A stretch of 64,000 nt of DNA from Azadirachta indica (lineage: Eukaryota > Streptophyta > Magnoliopsida > Sapindales > Meliaceae), in contig CM040441.1 in assembly GCA_022749755.1 (NCBI GenBank), positions 21,143,475 through 21,207,474 of the forward strand, read 5' to 3'. Positions 45,258-58,310 of the stretch are shown here, one piece after another. Both the position numbers and the translations under genes were made by a program. The notes under the pieces were generated by a model. It had not been told where the DNA came from. It saw only the letters and a program-made list of their open reading frames with translations, and did not search any database. Each line of letters opens with the position of its first letter. Within the stretch, counting starts at the first letter, position 1.

Positions 45258-47712
45258 AATACCCTCAAATTTAAACATTTACTTGTCCTCAAACAAATAA
45301 AAATAAAAACAAGGGTATCAATGAATATAAAGAAAGAATCAGCATTTTGAGCAAGTAATTCACTTTTAAGAATAAGCCTCGTAAATAAAAAGTCAAGCAG
45401 TTTAAGGAGAATTTCAAAGTGTTGACATCTAACCTAAAATTTCAACATGGAAACTAAATATCACCTCATTCTGGATTTTTTGTGTAAACGATTGAGTAGC
45501 CTAAACTATTTAACCATTTTTGGTTTGAATTAGTTTATGCAAGAAAATGAACTATCTTGGACTTCTAGATGGACTCTAGAGACTTAATTTCAAATCACTC
45601 TCCACTAATGAAAGAAATCATATTATTTTAGATCATGAGGGCTTAAATTATGCGTGTAATGTTGGGCTAAGGTTAGGTTAGCACTATGGATATCAAATGC
45701 AGCTCATCACCTTAACATATTAATCATTCTAAAGAATCATGCTCAAATCTTATATCCAAACTTCAAGCATCACTCAAATTTCAATTTTTTTTTTAATATT
45801 CTCCTATACACCCTTAAACTTATTCACTTGCATAGATTTATCCAATTTTTTTTCTTTTTGTTTCTTAGCCTCACTCTACCTTCTAACGCGAGCTCTCCAT
45901 ACTTTCAAGGCACGAGGCCCGGTTACTCGTTAAAAGCTTGACTTGCATTTTCATTCATTTATTTTTTCCTTTTTTCTTTTTAGCATCACTCTACCTTTTG
46001 ACACGAGCTCTCCAAGCTTTCAAGGCACAAGACCTGGTTACTCAGTAAGAGCTAAGCTTACAATCTCATACTCCACCTATCCTCCATTATTAGATAAGCA
46101 ATAAAAGGATCAAATATTTTAGGGTGATGAACAAAAGGTTATATTTATTTATTTTAAGGTTAAATTGTTGCGAGGGTAGCATGAGTAGGAAACAGAAATA
46201 AGGTCAAAAGAGTGTGCTGAAAAATATTTATTTTGAAGAAGTTTGAATAAGTTCAAATGATTCAGTTGGCTTAACTCATGTCTAAAATGGTGCAATTTCT
46301 AAGAATTTACTTCAAGTAATAATCATATAAGTTCTAGAATCTAAAGAAGCCAAGATATTCTTTTGTTCACATAACCTTTTTTTAGATTGCAAATAGTTGA
46401 AAAGATGAGGAGATGTGCTAAAAAAATGTAAGAAATCCAAAAACAAAGTGAATTTAGTGACCAGGTCAAGCACCTAGGCTTTGTCAACAATCATCATTTT
46501 CCAAAAACTACCTACTCTCATTTGAATTCGTATCATTGACTTTCCATTTGAATATAAGTTCAAAACACAAGAGATTCAATCCAAGAACATAAAATAAAAC
46601 AAAACTAATAAAAATAAACTAAACATGCATAAAAAAAATTTGTGAAATTTATGCGCGATGTGCTAAACAAGTGAAACGGAGTATGATCAATAGAATCAAT
46701 TAAACAAGCAATCATAGCATCATGAAAATAACATTTCACAATGTACCACATTTCACAATTTCTCCCCTCACACTTGAAATAAACATTGTCCCCAATGTTT
46801 AACTACAAATAAACACAAAGCAAGCATATTCCAATGTCTAAACTGAATTTCTCTCATAAATAGCTCACTTAGACATTTCATCAAACACTTAGTGGATACA
46901 ATTTAAACACTACCTATTTAATAATGCAGTCAATTCTTCCAAGCCCATTTGACACTTCAATTCATACACAATTACTCCTCAATCAATTTAACAACTTAAC
47001 TCGACCAAGAATTGTCACAAGAGCAAGACCCAATTTCCAATTTCCATCAACAAACTAAAAATGCCCAAATTGATTATTTTTATCAAATAAACAATTTGGT
47101 TTAGTCATAAGAAACTTACTTGCAATGACAAGAGCAAGAGCTTGCTTGGATTTGATAGAGTTGTCTTAAATTGATGTTTCTTGAAGAAGATTGGATCGCA
47201 ATGTGTTAGTTGTGAATTTTGTCCATTTGGTTAGAGTTTAGGAAAATAGGAAATTTTTAAAGCAAATGTGTTTGAAAGTGAGTTTGGGTAGGTTGGGAAG
47301 TGTTTGGAGAATGAATTTTTAGTTTAAATTTGTGAAATAAAGGCTTGTATTTGAAGGAAAAGAAGGAGAAAATTAACTCATGCAAGAGAAGCAAAAGCAC
47401 ACAAAAAAAATTGGGCAAAAAATATATATACCCTACGTGATTGCAAGGGTGTGTGGCCTTGCGCGGGTCACGCTTGCTTCTGTATTTAGGCTAAAAAAAC
47501 ACTTAGTTTGTGTTTTTCCCTCTGTTCCTTAGCCAAAATTCTGATGCATGCTCTAAAAATAATTCCACACCTATAATCACAAATAAGCAAAATGAAAAGA
47601 AAATTTAATCACAAATTCAATCAAACTAAACTAAAAAGGATAAAAAGTTTGGGTTGCCTTTCAAGAAGCGCTTAGTTTAATGTCTCCAGCTGGACTTGAC
47701 CATTTAGTTCAA
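45258..47712 (-). other. 3' noncoding region of inner Gypsy element
   Basis: Lies between integrase tail and 3' LTR. It has the GACAATGTTT...GTGAGGGGAG motif at 46761-46800 and a near-duplicate pair around 45880-45930 and 45990-46040 (gcgagctctccatactttcaaggcacgaggccc / acgagctctccaagctttcaaggcacaagacct). No gene. Confidence 0.55.
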
Positions 47713-48267
47713 TCAATCAAGATCCTGAAGTGGAAAATTTGCCATGTTCCATCCTTCTCCTTTAAAATAATGCTTGAGCTTTTGGCCATTCATGCAAAAC
47801 AATCTTCCATCTTTATCTTTCAGATTAGCCTTGTTAAGATGTAATACTCCTTTAGTTTTAAACAACACCAACTTTCTTGACTTTAATTTTGCCAAAATCA
47901 ACTCTAGTCTTGACCTTTTCTTCTTCTTTGTGAAAATTTTGGTATCCTAATACGCCTCTTTTTCAAGACTCATCCATCTCATTCTTGTCCATATTCACCA
48001 TATCATTGTTGATGGTATCTACTCTATGACAAGTGCTTGTGTTGTTTGAAGCTTTCTTGTCGTAGTAAATGTTAAACTTGACCACTTTTTCATCAACTTT
48101 CATTGTCATCTTGCCATGTTATACATCAATTAAAGCTTCTTTTATAGCTAGGAAAGGTCACTTGAAAAAAAATAGGGATTTCTCAGTCTTCCTCCATATA
48201 AAGTACCACAAAATCAACCGAAAAAAATGAACTTATCCACCTTTACTTGTAAATCTTCAATAATTCC
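47713..48267 (-). pseudogene. Protease tail joined to integrase C-terminus (deletion junction)
   Basis: Minus strand: protease tail (KEALIDVQHGKMTMKVDE) is followed within about 40 codons by KLKSRKLVLFKTKGVLHLNK and DGRLFCMNGQKLKHYF, which matches the very end of Gypsy integrase (LKSRW.GP......NG..FKVNGQRLKPY). The several-kb RT-RNase H-integrase section that normally separates them is gone. Confidence 0.7.
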
Positions 48268-48639
48268 TTATGGATAAATGAGAGAGTAGTTAAACATTTG
48301 CAATGAGATAATCGTCGGTTTGACTTCTTCCAAACCCAACTTTTGAAAAATTGAGAGTAGGACTAAATTAATGCTTGCACTCGAGTGACACAATACCTTC
48401 TCAAAGTTTGATTTACTAATGGTGTATAGAAAGGTGAAATTATTTGAATCTTTCTCCTTCTGTGGCAGTTTCCTTTGAAGAATTGAACTACACTCTTTCG
48501 TCAACTTAACAGTCTCAAATTCTTCTAAGCACCTCTTTTTCGACATTACTTCCTTCATAAACTTAGCGTAATAGAGCATTTGTTCCAATGCATCTGTAGA
48601 TGGAATGTTAATATGAAGCTTTTTGAAAATTTCAAGCAA
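48268..48639 (-). pseudogene. Inner Gypsy element: aspartic protease region
   Basis: SASINLVLLSIFQKLGLEEVKPT follows the plant Gypsy pattern D-L-G-ASINLMPLSIFRKLGLGE. The catalytic Asp position reads His (LCHSSASINL), so the active site is lost. Upstream, LPQKEKDSNNFTFLYTI matches the usual LPPKLKDPGSFTIPC stretch. Confidence 0.75.
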
Positions 48640-49025
48640 TTTGGAGAACTTAGCATCAAGCTTCTTCTTTTGGAATCTCTAAGGAAAAGGCAATAGTAGT
48701 ACAATCTTAGGAGGGTTGTATGGAAATGAAATCACTATGGCTTAGACTCTTCCTTTGGTGCTTCCTCTTCAACTTCCTTCTCAATTGCTTCACTCCTCTT
48801 TATCTTATCTTCCTTTGCTTTATTCTCTTTAGACTTAGGTGGCTCTAAGTCCTTGCCACTTTAATGAGTGATTACCTTTCATTAATCTTTAAGATTTGGC
48901 TCCGTGTCGCTAAAAAATTTCTCGGATGATTATCCCTTGATTAAATTAGCAAGTTGGCCAATTTGAGTTTCTACCGACTTCATTGTGACATTTATATTTA
49001 TGCAATAAGTCTCAATGCTATTAAG

Positions 49026-50130
49026 TCAAGCTTCATTCTTGTTGAACCAGTTTTTTGTTTCCACAATAAACGTTCCTAAGAGATCTTCTAAGGATGGTTT
49101 CTTTTCTGTTATCGGTTGTTGAAAACTTGTAGAATGATATGGTTGTAAAGCATTCCTTTGATTTTCATAGAAAAAATTCTCATAATTGTAGAGTCTGGGA
49201 TGATAATGAGTTAGTAAATTGTTACTTGGCCGAAAGTTATAGTTCCGGTGATTGATGAATTGACATTGCACTTCCTCCAAGCCTTTATCAGCATATGAAG
49301 AACTTGCAACCATTCCTTTCTCTTGGCTAGAAAAAGCCTTCCTTGTAGTAAGATTTTTAATTTGGTTTGGCAAAATTGCTACTTAAGCTAAAAGTGCTGC
49401 CATTTGATCGACTTCATGAACTTCTGCAACTCTCTTCACAATTTACCTCACACTTGACCATTGGCAATTATTGCACACTATTTCTTCAAGCAAAGCATAG
49501 GCTTCTTCAGCTGTCTTGGACAATAAAATACCACTAGCTATTGCATCTACAGTTATTTGAGTTTGCCAATTCAATCTATTGTAGAACAGTTGTACTTGAA
49601 ACCAATTTTGGTACCCATGCTGAGGGCACTTCCGAATTAAATCCTTAAATCACTCTTAAGACTCATACAATGATTCAGTCAAGCTGTATGAATTATGCAA
49701 TTTTTCCTCTCAATTGTGAAGTCTTTGATGGTCGAAAAAATTTTATGAGGAACTTTTAAGCCAATTCGTCCTAAGTAGTGATACTCCCTAGTTGTAAAGA
49801 TTGCAACCAACCTCTTACCTTGTTTCTTAATGGAAACGGAAACAATCTCATTCGAATCACATCTTGATCCACTCCATTCATTTTTACTGTGTCACACACC
49901 TTTAAAAACATAACCAAATGGATATTAAGATCTTTATGAGATAAACCACGATACTTATTTTGTTGAACCATTTTAATCAAAGCCAGTTTAAGCTCAAAAT
50001 TGTTAGCATTGATGGCTTGCCAACAAATTCCTAAGTAATTATCAGTAAATGCATGTCGAAAATAATCTCAAAGTGCTCTTAGTTGTTTGGGTTGTGGCAT
50101 AGGCTATTGATTTTCTATGTCTACCATGTT
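49026..50130 (-). pseudogene. Inner Gypsy element: gag
   Basis: Two open stretches (49771-49980 and 49026-49373) plus broken sequence. The first includes DVIRMRLFPFPLRNKVRGWLQSL, matching retrotransposon gag (RLFPFSLRDKAKAWLNSL). The second includes SLEDLLGTFIVETKNWFNKNE, typical of the gag C-terminal part. Confidence 0.75.
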
Positions 50131-50333
50131 TCTTAATTTACTCCTTCTCTCTCTTCATAATCAATGAAAACTCTGTTCAATCTCTGGATCAAACACAAGT
50201 TCAAGATTTTTTGCTCTTCGCATGCAACTGTAAAACTTCAAAAGGAACAAAACTTAAATGAAACAAAAATAAAACCTCAATTAAAATTAAATTACACAAT
50301 TGCAATATTATTAAAACCTCAAACATTGCTAGT

Positions 50334-50350
50334 CCCCAACAACGGTGCCA
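50334..50350 (-). promoter_or_regulatory. Primer-binding site, tRNA-Asp type
   Basis: Minus strand TGGCACCGTTGTTGGGG is three substitutions from TGGCGCCGTTGCCGGGG, the complement of the plant tRNA-Asp(GUC) 3' end. All three differences are transitions of the kind caused by cytosine methylation decay. It sits 6 bases from the 5' LTR. Confidence 0.75.
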
Positions 50351-50356
50351 AAAACT

Positions 50357-51940
50357 TGATACATTCCCACGTATGCTGTAAGTATGCAGAGTTGTACAAA
50401 TAGTAAGTGGAAAGACAGGGTTGTCGTACTTACGAAAACTAAGTTTTTAAATTTTTAAATTAAGTACTGCGACTATGTTAGATTAACTTTATTTAGGCAC
50501 TTAAAAATTGTAGGAGAAAGCAAATATAATTAAAAATCACACAAAGGACAACTAAATTATTTAACAAAATTAAAAACTAACAAATTAAGCTAACTAGAAA
50601 AAGAATGTGCAGAGATTGATATGAAAAATAGTCCTAGGATTTCGATTTCGATTTCGCCTAACCCTTGCGATATGTCTCTTAATTTTGGAATTTGCTAAGC
50701 TTTCATTTTTAATACATTAACCTTATTCCCTCTCCCGAGTGTCGACTAGGTTTACGTTTAGCTAAACTAATCGATATCCATATCTGACTAAATTAGCTTA
50801 ATGCTCCTTAAATCCAAACTGTTTTTAATTCTTAGAAATTAATTCACCTCTCAGTTTATTAAATCCTAAGTATTAATGTGATTACCTAATTATTGATATT
50901 TTCCCAAACTCTCAATATACTAAACTGAGTTTTTCGAATCTCATGAATAATTTAGACTATCCCTAGTACCAATTTATTCATGTAATCTAATAATTCATTA
51001 TATAATAAATCATTAGTATTAAATTTAAGAACAACCAAGTGATTAAAAATTAATAACAATAACAAATTCTTTCATTGGTCAAAATATGATAGGATTAGGG
51101 TTACATCAAAATCATAGAACATGAAAATTAGCCTAATATATCAAAAATCAAATACAAATCCATAATGAAATTGATCAATCTTACAATAATCCAACAATAA
51201 AATAAAATGAATTTCAAAGTAAAAGTGAGAGTTTGAGAAAACAAATCTAATGATGAAGGGCCAAATCAATCTTTAAGTTCCAAAGGCCTCCAAGCTTGAT
51301 TCTTCCCTTTCTCTCTCTAAAAACTCTTTTGTTCTTCTCTCCCTCTCTCTTTAAAAAACCCTCTTTCTATTTTTAAATGCCTCTTTTATATGATGATTGA
51401 AGTCTCAAAATCAAAAGAACCTAGGACCAGTCAAATCTGGCCATCAAAAGCTAATGTAAGGGCTGAATTTTCAGTCCAAATTATTCTATAGTGGCGTGGC
51501 CACTGAGCTTCGCGTGACTGCGCACTTGCTTCTACTTGGGAGGAAGCCTCATAGCACGATTGCACTAAGTTTGGCACAGCCACACCCTAATTTTTGCTAA
51601 TGGACTTGGCGCGAGCATGCTATGCACTAAATTTAGATAATTTCAATTGAGCCCTTATATCTTTTTTCATTTGCATCCATAGATTTATATACATTTCATT
51701 TTGATCTCCTAAATCTTTACTTCTTGCATTTAAATCCTTGATTTCCTTGTATTTTGGTCCCAACTTTTGATGACTTGTTCTTTTTGTTTCGATTATGTGC
51801 CGCTTATCACTTTAACTATGGTTTTCTTCATTTCTGGACAAAAATAATGAATTTCATCAAAATAACACTACCGCTTGAGAATTTTCGCATATATTTAATT
51901 CTGAAAGTATAAAATAAGTGAGTAAATTACTCACTTATCA
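50357..51940 (-). repeat. 5' LTR of inner Gypsy element
   Basis: Partner of 43617-45257, 1584 bp, bounded by TGATACATTCC and ACTTATCA. It contains a GC-richer island at about 51490-51640. Confidence 0.85.
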
Positions 51941-52201
51941 TAGAGTAGACAAAAGAGTTATGTTGATAATAAAAGAAAAAGCTTGGAGTTTGCTATAAGC
52001 CATTAAATATTCTTAATGAAAGGAGTCATGAGATTTGGCAAGAAGGGAAAATTGAGTCGAAGGTTTATTGGCCCTTTTGAGATATTTGAAAGGGTGAGAG
52101 GCATAGCTTATCGGCCTACTGTTCCTCCATCATTATATGAAGTTCATAAAATTTTTCATGTTCTATGCTATAGAAGTATGTTCATAACTAAAAGCATGTA
52201 A
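51941..52201 (+). pseudogene. Outer Gypsy element: integrase C-terminus
   Basis: RQKSYVDN continues the integrase interrupted at 43616. After a broken stretch MKGVMRFGKKGKLSRRFIGP and FEIFERV...AYRPTVPPSLYEVHKIFHV form the GPF/Y module of chromovirus integrases. No clear chromodomain follows before the polypurine tract near 52436. Confidence 0.85.
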
Positions 52202-52435
52202 TAAGATACGAGCCACTCCATCTGAGAGATGATCTTTCCTTAAAAAGACACATGTTCGATTGTTGTATTGTAAAGAACAACTGTTGCATACTAGAAAGAT
52301 ACCTTTTGTGAATGTCTTGTGGCAAAACCATTCTATAGAAGAGCTAATACAGGCATGAAAGGAATAAATGCGAATGAAGTATCCTCACCTCTTCGAGTGA
52401 CAAGTAAGTGAATTTCCAATACGAAATTCTTTTAA

Positions 52436-52448
52436 GGAAGGGAGAAAT
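52436..52448 (+). promoter_or_regulatory. Polypurine tract of outer Gypsy element
   Basis: AAGGAAGGGAGAAAT directly before TGTAACACCCC, the LTR start. Confidence 0.7.
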
Positions 52449-54980
52449 TGTAACACCCCTTAACGGCATAAGATCTTTTTACTTATGCATTATATTTTAT
52501 GTTAATACTTAGATAGATTAATTGATTCTTAGTTTTAGGTTGTAGACTTTAGAAGTTTTTAGTAATGTTATAAGGATGAATATAGTATTAAGTGTGAATT
52601 TATTTAGTAACACTAAAAATGCAAGCTTAACCTTAAGTGTTAATGTTATAGAAAGAGAAAAGATCATGGAAATCTAATTTCCTTAAGGAGTCTAACTACT
52701 ACAATAGATGTTGAGATTTGGTTAAGTGTTAAGTATAAAAATCAAATTAATGGTCTAGGATGATTGGTTTTATCTACCTAAATGGATAGTTAAGATTTGG
52801 TTAAGTGTTAGGTACAACAACCAATCAATGGCTTAGAATGGTTAGCTTCAACTATAAATAGCTCTCCTTACTAATGCTTAGGCATCAAGTGAGTAGTAAA
52901 GCTTTCAAGAGAAGGAGATAAGAGTTTAAAGAGACTTATTATTTTGAAGGAGAAGTTGAGAGTAACTAAGGCAATCCAACAATCTCTTCAAGTTCTAATA
53001 TGTTTTATGCTATTGTTATAAATTATTGATACATATTTTACTTAAGGATATCATAAGAAGATTGAAAACATATTGATCTAGATTAATTATAGTCTATAAG
53101 CTTGACTTTTACTAATGGAAATGATTAAAGAATTTGTAGGACTAAGTAATGACAACAAGGGAAACTTTTGCAAAAGCCTAGACCTTAGACATTGGCTCGG
53201 TGCAAGAATTATATAAATTCATATATTGAGTGTTTTGATAAACTATTTTAACTACATCAACTAGACATCTTAAGGGCATGATAAATTTTTTTTTCATTCA
53301 AAAATCTTATGTTTTCAATTTTATATGAATTTTTGAATTTGGCCCTAAAATTCTAGAAAACACCGATTTCTGCATAATTCATAAATGGTACAATTATTGG
53401 GTTGACTACATAGTCTCCAAAATTTATGAAAATTTACATAATATTTCTAACCATGTCCATTATAACATATTAAATGTGAGCTATCTCACTAAAAGTTGTG
53501 ATTAATAGAATTTGAGAATCCCAAAATAGAAGATTTTTAAAATAGCTTGAAAGTGTATTTTATTTCAAAACTTTTACCGTGCTACTATATATGTGTCTAT
53601 CTAAATTTTGCAAAGTTTGATATCCATTAGTTTAGTGGTTAATTTATTAAAAATCAAAGACCTAAGTATATTCAATAAACCTACTGTCTTATTAAAGACA
53701 AATGACTAAGTTTTGCAAATAATAAGTGTTATATACTTTTGGTTATATGACTGATGACAATTAATCCTTGATTGTAGGATTAAAGTGATTTCATTATTTG
53801 CTTGGCACATCAAGAGATAAGTTTATTAGACCTTTTCAACTGGGGCCACAATGAACATTTATAATTGTGTGTGACTATGTTTACAAATGTTTCGAAATTT
53901 TGTATTAATATCAAAGTTTAGTTTTCTTATGATTATACATCAATATATTTGTTTATGACTATGTGTTTATGTATTATGAATAAGTTATTGAGTATTGACA
54001 TTAGCATGAACATATGCATCATGCTTTCGAAAAAAAAGAAAGTGATTTTGAAAGAAAACATTTATGAATCTTATAACTTTATGATTTTAATAATATCTCA
54101 ATTCATTACTTCTTCGTAGGCAATTATAAGTGTTTGTGAAGTCTTTTGATATATGTGGCCATTACTTTGTGTTTGGTATATGTGATATGTGCTATGTGTT
54201 CTATTCCTTATGACATAAGACAGGCCTTTAAGTACCCTTGGGTCTTGTGAGTCTTCGCATTCGTGCATCAACGAATTGTGCATGTGGGAGGACTTACTAA
54301 TGATTAGGGCAAGGATGTGGCTTTTACCTTCAGGCATATGTGTTTCTTGTCTATAAATTTTTTACCTCACTTGTGCTTATCCCACATACGAAAAGCCATC
54401 GACAGGTGACATAGGCTTAATATTTGATATATGATATGTGAAGCCTTATAAGTAGTAATTGAATGAAGATATTCCTAAATGCGAATGAAAGTTTGAAAGT
54501 GAAATTATGAAGTGATTTTTATATGCATTCTTTGAGAACAAACATGGTTTCATCATGTTGTATATCATGTACATGCATTATATATATATATTCATATATG
54601 AAAACCTAATATGTTTAATGAGTTATTACTCATTATAGTTTATTGTGATTCCCAAATAAATGATGGCAAGCACATAGCGAATTTGGCGAAGCTTCTGTTG
54701 TCCCTTGATTCCCAAAATTTTAGGGTGTTAGATTTATGTTTAGTTTATTAGTTTGGTTGTTTTCATGTTTTATAGACTAAACTTAAAGATCATTTGACAT
54801 GATTACTATCTTCACAAAGTTATGATTTTCATGAATTTTCTTACTCAAATGTATTAGTTGTTATATTATGTGTTTGATATATCACTTCTTGACCATCGTT
54901 GAAGGGGGTGGGGGTCGGGTTGATGTAGGGTTTGAGTGACACTTGAAAGTCCATTTAGAGTTGTATTTTCTTACTTTGGA
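52449..54980 (+). repeat. 3' LTR of outer Gypsy element (right end uncertain)
   Basis: Starts TGTAACACCCCTTAACGG, a common del/Tekay LTR beginning. It contains typical LTR phrases such as gcttatcccacatacg. Its right end was not located, because from 53163 it is part of the tandem duplication; about 54980 is a guess. No matching 5' LTR is left of 40310. Confidence 0.5.
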
Positions 54981-55906
54981 GTTAAAAGCATAATAGTGGA
55001 ATCCTCAAGCGGGTTGGCTTGGAGGCATAGACATAGACTAGATTTTGCCGAACCACATAAAAATCTTGCGTTTGATTTTTTTACCCTTTCACTCATTTAA
55101 CTTATATTCTCATTATTGTTTCACACATTCATTCATACATACTTGAATTATAAATTGTACTATATTTATATTGATAGTGTTTTGAATTTGTTATTTGTAC
55201 TTAAGAAATTTACATTGCTTGAAATTGAAATTGGGCTGCACATATTTAATTTGTAGAATTTTTTAAAGCCTAATTCACTTTCAAGAATAAGAATCAGTCA
55301 ACATCTAAATCTAAAGTAAAAAAAAAGGTCCACATGCATAGAAAAGTTAGTCATTACCCTTTACTCCTACTTTGGAGAGGGATGACCTCCCAGACTATTA
55401 AGTGATTTCCTTTTCTTGGCTTGGGCTTGAACTCTTGTGCCTTTTCTAGCTCGAGCTCGTTTTCAATTTCCTAAAGTTATTCTTGAAATCTTCTTCAAAG
55501 AAATGTTCGGAAAAATGAAGGTAGTTTGATAGAAATCTGTACAAAGAAAAGGTCATTCATCTTTAAGTTGAGTTAAAGGGCACATCTTTGTCTCCCTATA
55601 AAAAAAAAGGTTACTACCATTGGTTATGCCACATCTTCCTTTGGCTTTACTAACTTGACTTTATAGTCTGTAATTCTATTCCTCAAGCAACATTTAGAGC
55701 AATGGCCCTTTGGTCCTAATTTCTTTTATCTGATCAATCACACCAAGAGACAAACCAATGGTCCGTTATGAGGCTCATCTAGTAGGCCTATCCTTTGTTT
55801 TTCCTTTGAATCGATACAGTTGGACAGTTGATCGGTTATTTTTGCCAGCTAAAATAGTGGCAAAGCACTACTGACCAATTCACATATCACTTGATGTGGA
55901 TGACTT

Positions 55907-56113
55907 CTATTTTTTTGCCGGACTATATTCTTGACCTCTAATCAAGCTAGTTTTTTCTTGCTGGTTGACCTCAAGATAAGCTTTAAAAGGATTGAGGATC
56001 AGCATTGTCAAATGAAGATAGGCAAGAATCGATGTTGACCACTCTGATTGTTTAATAACTTTCTTCATACGATTTACGTTACTTATAGCCTCCAACAAAG
56101 CTAGAGCAAACAC
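55907..56113 (-). CDS. Unrecognised 68-aa frame, copy A
   Basis: Encodes a basic, leucine-rich peptide (ALALLEAISNVNRMKKV ... QQEKTSLIRGQEY). I do not recognise it. The same frame is open in copy B (59651-59857) although the copies differ by many substitutions, which gives slight support for coding. It lies downstream of the minus-strand leader at 56528-56788 and could be an internal exon of a retroelement or gene. Confidence 0.3.
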   Translation of the reverse strand: MFALALLEAISNVNRMKKVIKQSEWSTSILAYLHLTMLILNPFKAYLEVNQQEKTSLIRGQEYSPAKK

Positions 56114-56527
56114 AGAGCACTAAGAAGGGAGCCTGGTTTAAGATATTTAGCTTATCTCTTATTGTTTCATTTTTTATAAAGGGTTCCACTATAACCATGC
56201 AGAACTAAATCAATGGATTTAATCTAAACACTTGTTTAAGGGTGTTTAATTAAGGTAAGATGGTGTGTCTACCATCTAATTCTCATTCATTAACTTTAAT
56301 CACAAATTATAGGTGGCTAATCTATAATTCATAAGCAAAGGTATGAAGATTAATGAAAAAGAAATAATCTCAAACATTTATTACATATAACTCACAAAAT
56401 ATTCAACACAATTATAGTAGCAAAGCCAAACTCCCATAATAAGTTTATCCTTTCATTATCTAGTTCAAATCAATGTAACCAAATATGAAATTCTAAACAT
56501 ATTGCAAAACCCAAAAAAAAAACTTAC

Positions 56528-56788
56528 CTTCATCAGAGATTTACCCTAAGGTTTTGCATTGATTGATCATCTTCTTCAATTCCTTGGTGAAAATTGCTTG
56601 ATATGAAGGATGAAACTAACACATATATTACACTAATTTAAGGGGAAGAAAAAAGCAAATAAAGTATTACTCCATTAACAGAAGAGAAATAAAGAGAGGA
56701 CTCCCTCTAAGGGAGCAAAACATAGAGAACCTCTCAGAAGGGTACCCAAAAGAATCTCCCTAAAATGATAAAAATCACAATTTATATA
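56528..56788 (-). promoter_or_regulatory. TATA box, leader and splice donor, copy A
   Basis: Minus strand: TATATAAA at 56781-56788, then a CT-rich leader, then GATGAAG|GTAAGTT with the donor at 56527. It looks like a promoter plus first exon, transcribed leftwards into the unit. Confidence 0.45.
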
Positions 56789-58283
56789 GGCAAGATAAAG
56801 AGGCGTTACATGTGTGAACAATGTAAGTTTAACTTTTGCAAAAACCTAGACCTTAGACATTGGCTCGGTGCAAGAATTATATAAATTCATATATTGAGTA
56901 TTTTGATAAATTGTTTTAACTACATAAACTAGACATCTTAAGGGCATGATAAATTTTATTTCATTCAAAAATTTTATGTTTTCATTTTTATATGAATTTT
57001 TGGATCTGGCCCTAAGATTTTGGAAAACACTGATTTCTGCATAATTCATAAATGGTACAATTATTGGGTTGACTACATAGTCTACAAAAATTATGAAAAT
57101 TTACATAATATTTCTGACCATTTCTACTATAACATGTTAAACTTTTGTGGGTTAATTCCAAGTAATTGATTTATTATTAATTTTCAATGTGAGCTATCTC
57201 ACTAAAAATTGTGATTGATAGAATTTGAGAATCCCAAAATAAAAAATTGTTAAAATAGCTTGAAAGTGTATTTTATTTCAAAACTTTTACCATGGTACTG
57301 TATATGTGTCTATGTAAATTTTGCAAAGTTTGATATCCATTAGTGTAGTGGTTAATTTATTAAAAATCAGAGACCTAAGTATATTCAATAAACCTACTGT
57401 CTTATTAAAGACAAATGACTGAGTTTTGCAAATAATAAGTGTTATATACTTTTGGTTATGTGACTGATAACAATTAATCCTTGATTTTAGAACTAAAATG
57501 ATTTTGTTATTTGCTTGGAACATCAAGAGATAAGTATACTAGACTTTTCAACTGGGGTCACAATGAACATTTATAATTGTGTGTGACTATGTTTACAAAT
57601 GTTTTAAAATTTTGTATTAATATGAAAGTTTAATTTTCTTATGGTTATACATCAATATATTTGTTTATGACTATGTGTTTATGTGTTGTGAATAAGTTAT
57701 TGAGTATTAAAATTAGCATGAACATATGCATCATACTTTCAAAAAATAAGAAAGTGATTTTGAAACATTTATAAAAGTTATGATTTTATGATTTTAAGAA
57801 TATCTCAATTCATTGCTTTCTTAGTAAGCAATTATAAGTGTTTGTGGAGCCTTTTGATATATGTGGCCATTACTTCATGTTTGGTATATGTGATATATGC
57901 TATGTGTTTCTTATGATATGGGAGAGACCTTTAGGTACCCTTGAGTCTTGTAAGTCTTTGCATTCGCGCATCAACGGATTTGTACATATGGGAGGACTCA
58001 CCAATGATCAGAGCGAGGGTGTGACTCTTACCTTTGGGCATGGATGTTTATTGTTTGTAAATTTTATGCCTCACTTGCGCTTATCCCACATACAAAAAGC
58101 CATCAACAGGTGACGTAGGCTTAATTTTTGATATGTGATATGTGAAGCCTTATAAGTAATAATTAAATGAACATATTCCTACATGCAAATGAAAGTTTGA
58201 AAGTGAAATTGTGAAGTAATTTTTATATGCATTCTTTGAGAACAAACATGGTCTCATCATGTTGCATATCATGTACATGTATT

Positions 58284-58310
58284 GTGTATATATATATATA
58301 TATATATATT
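58284..58310. repeat. (TA)n microsatellite
   Basis: About 13 TA dinucleotides in copy B; copy A has only about 6 at the matching site (near 54580), showing length change since duplication. Confidence 0.85.

Larger units (their letters stand above)
43617..51940 (-). mobile_element. Inner Athila/Tat-like Gypsy element, internally deleted
   Basis: Two long direct repeats (43617-45257 and 50357-51940) flank a minus-strand interior with gag, protease and an integrase tail. A primer-binding site complementary to tRNA-Asp sits next to the right (5') LTR. It is inserted inside the integrase gene of the plus-strand Gypsy element: outer coding sequence ends at 43616 and resumes at 51941 in register. 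RT, RNase H and most of integrase are missing. LTR divergence is clearly visible by eye, so the insertion is old. Confidence 0.85.
53163..56830. repeat. Tandem segmental duplication, copy A (~3.67 kb)
   Basis: Starts aacttttgcaaaagcctagaccttagac and matches 56831-60564 nearly base for base, with scattered substitutions and small indels. It includes part of the outer Gypsy LTR at its left, a region of unknown nature in the middle, and a minus-strand promoter-like leader at its right. Confidence 0.9.

Noticed and set aside
57838..58113. 91-aa plus-strand frame in copy B
   Set aside because: Lies in LTR-type sequence and is broken in copy A; composition is not gene-like.
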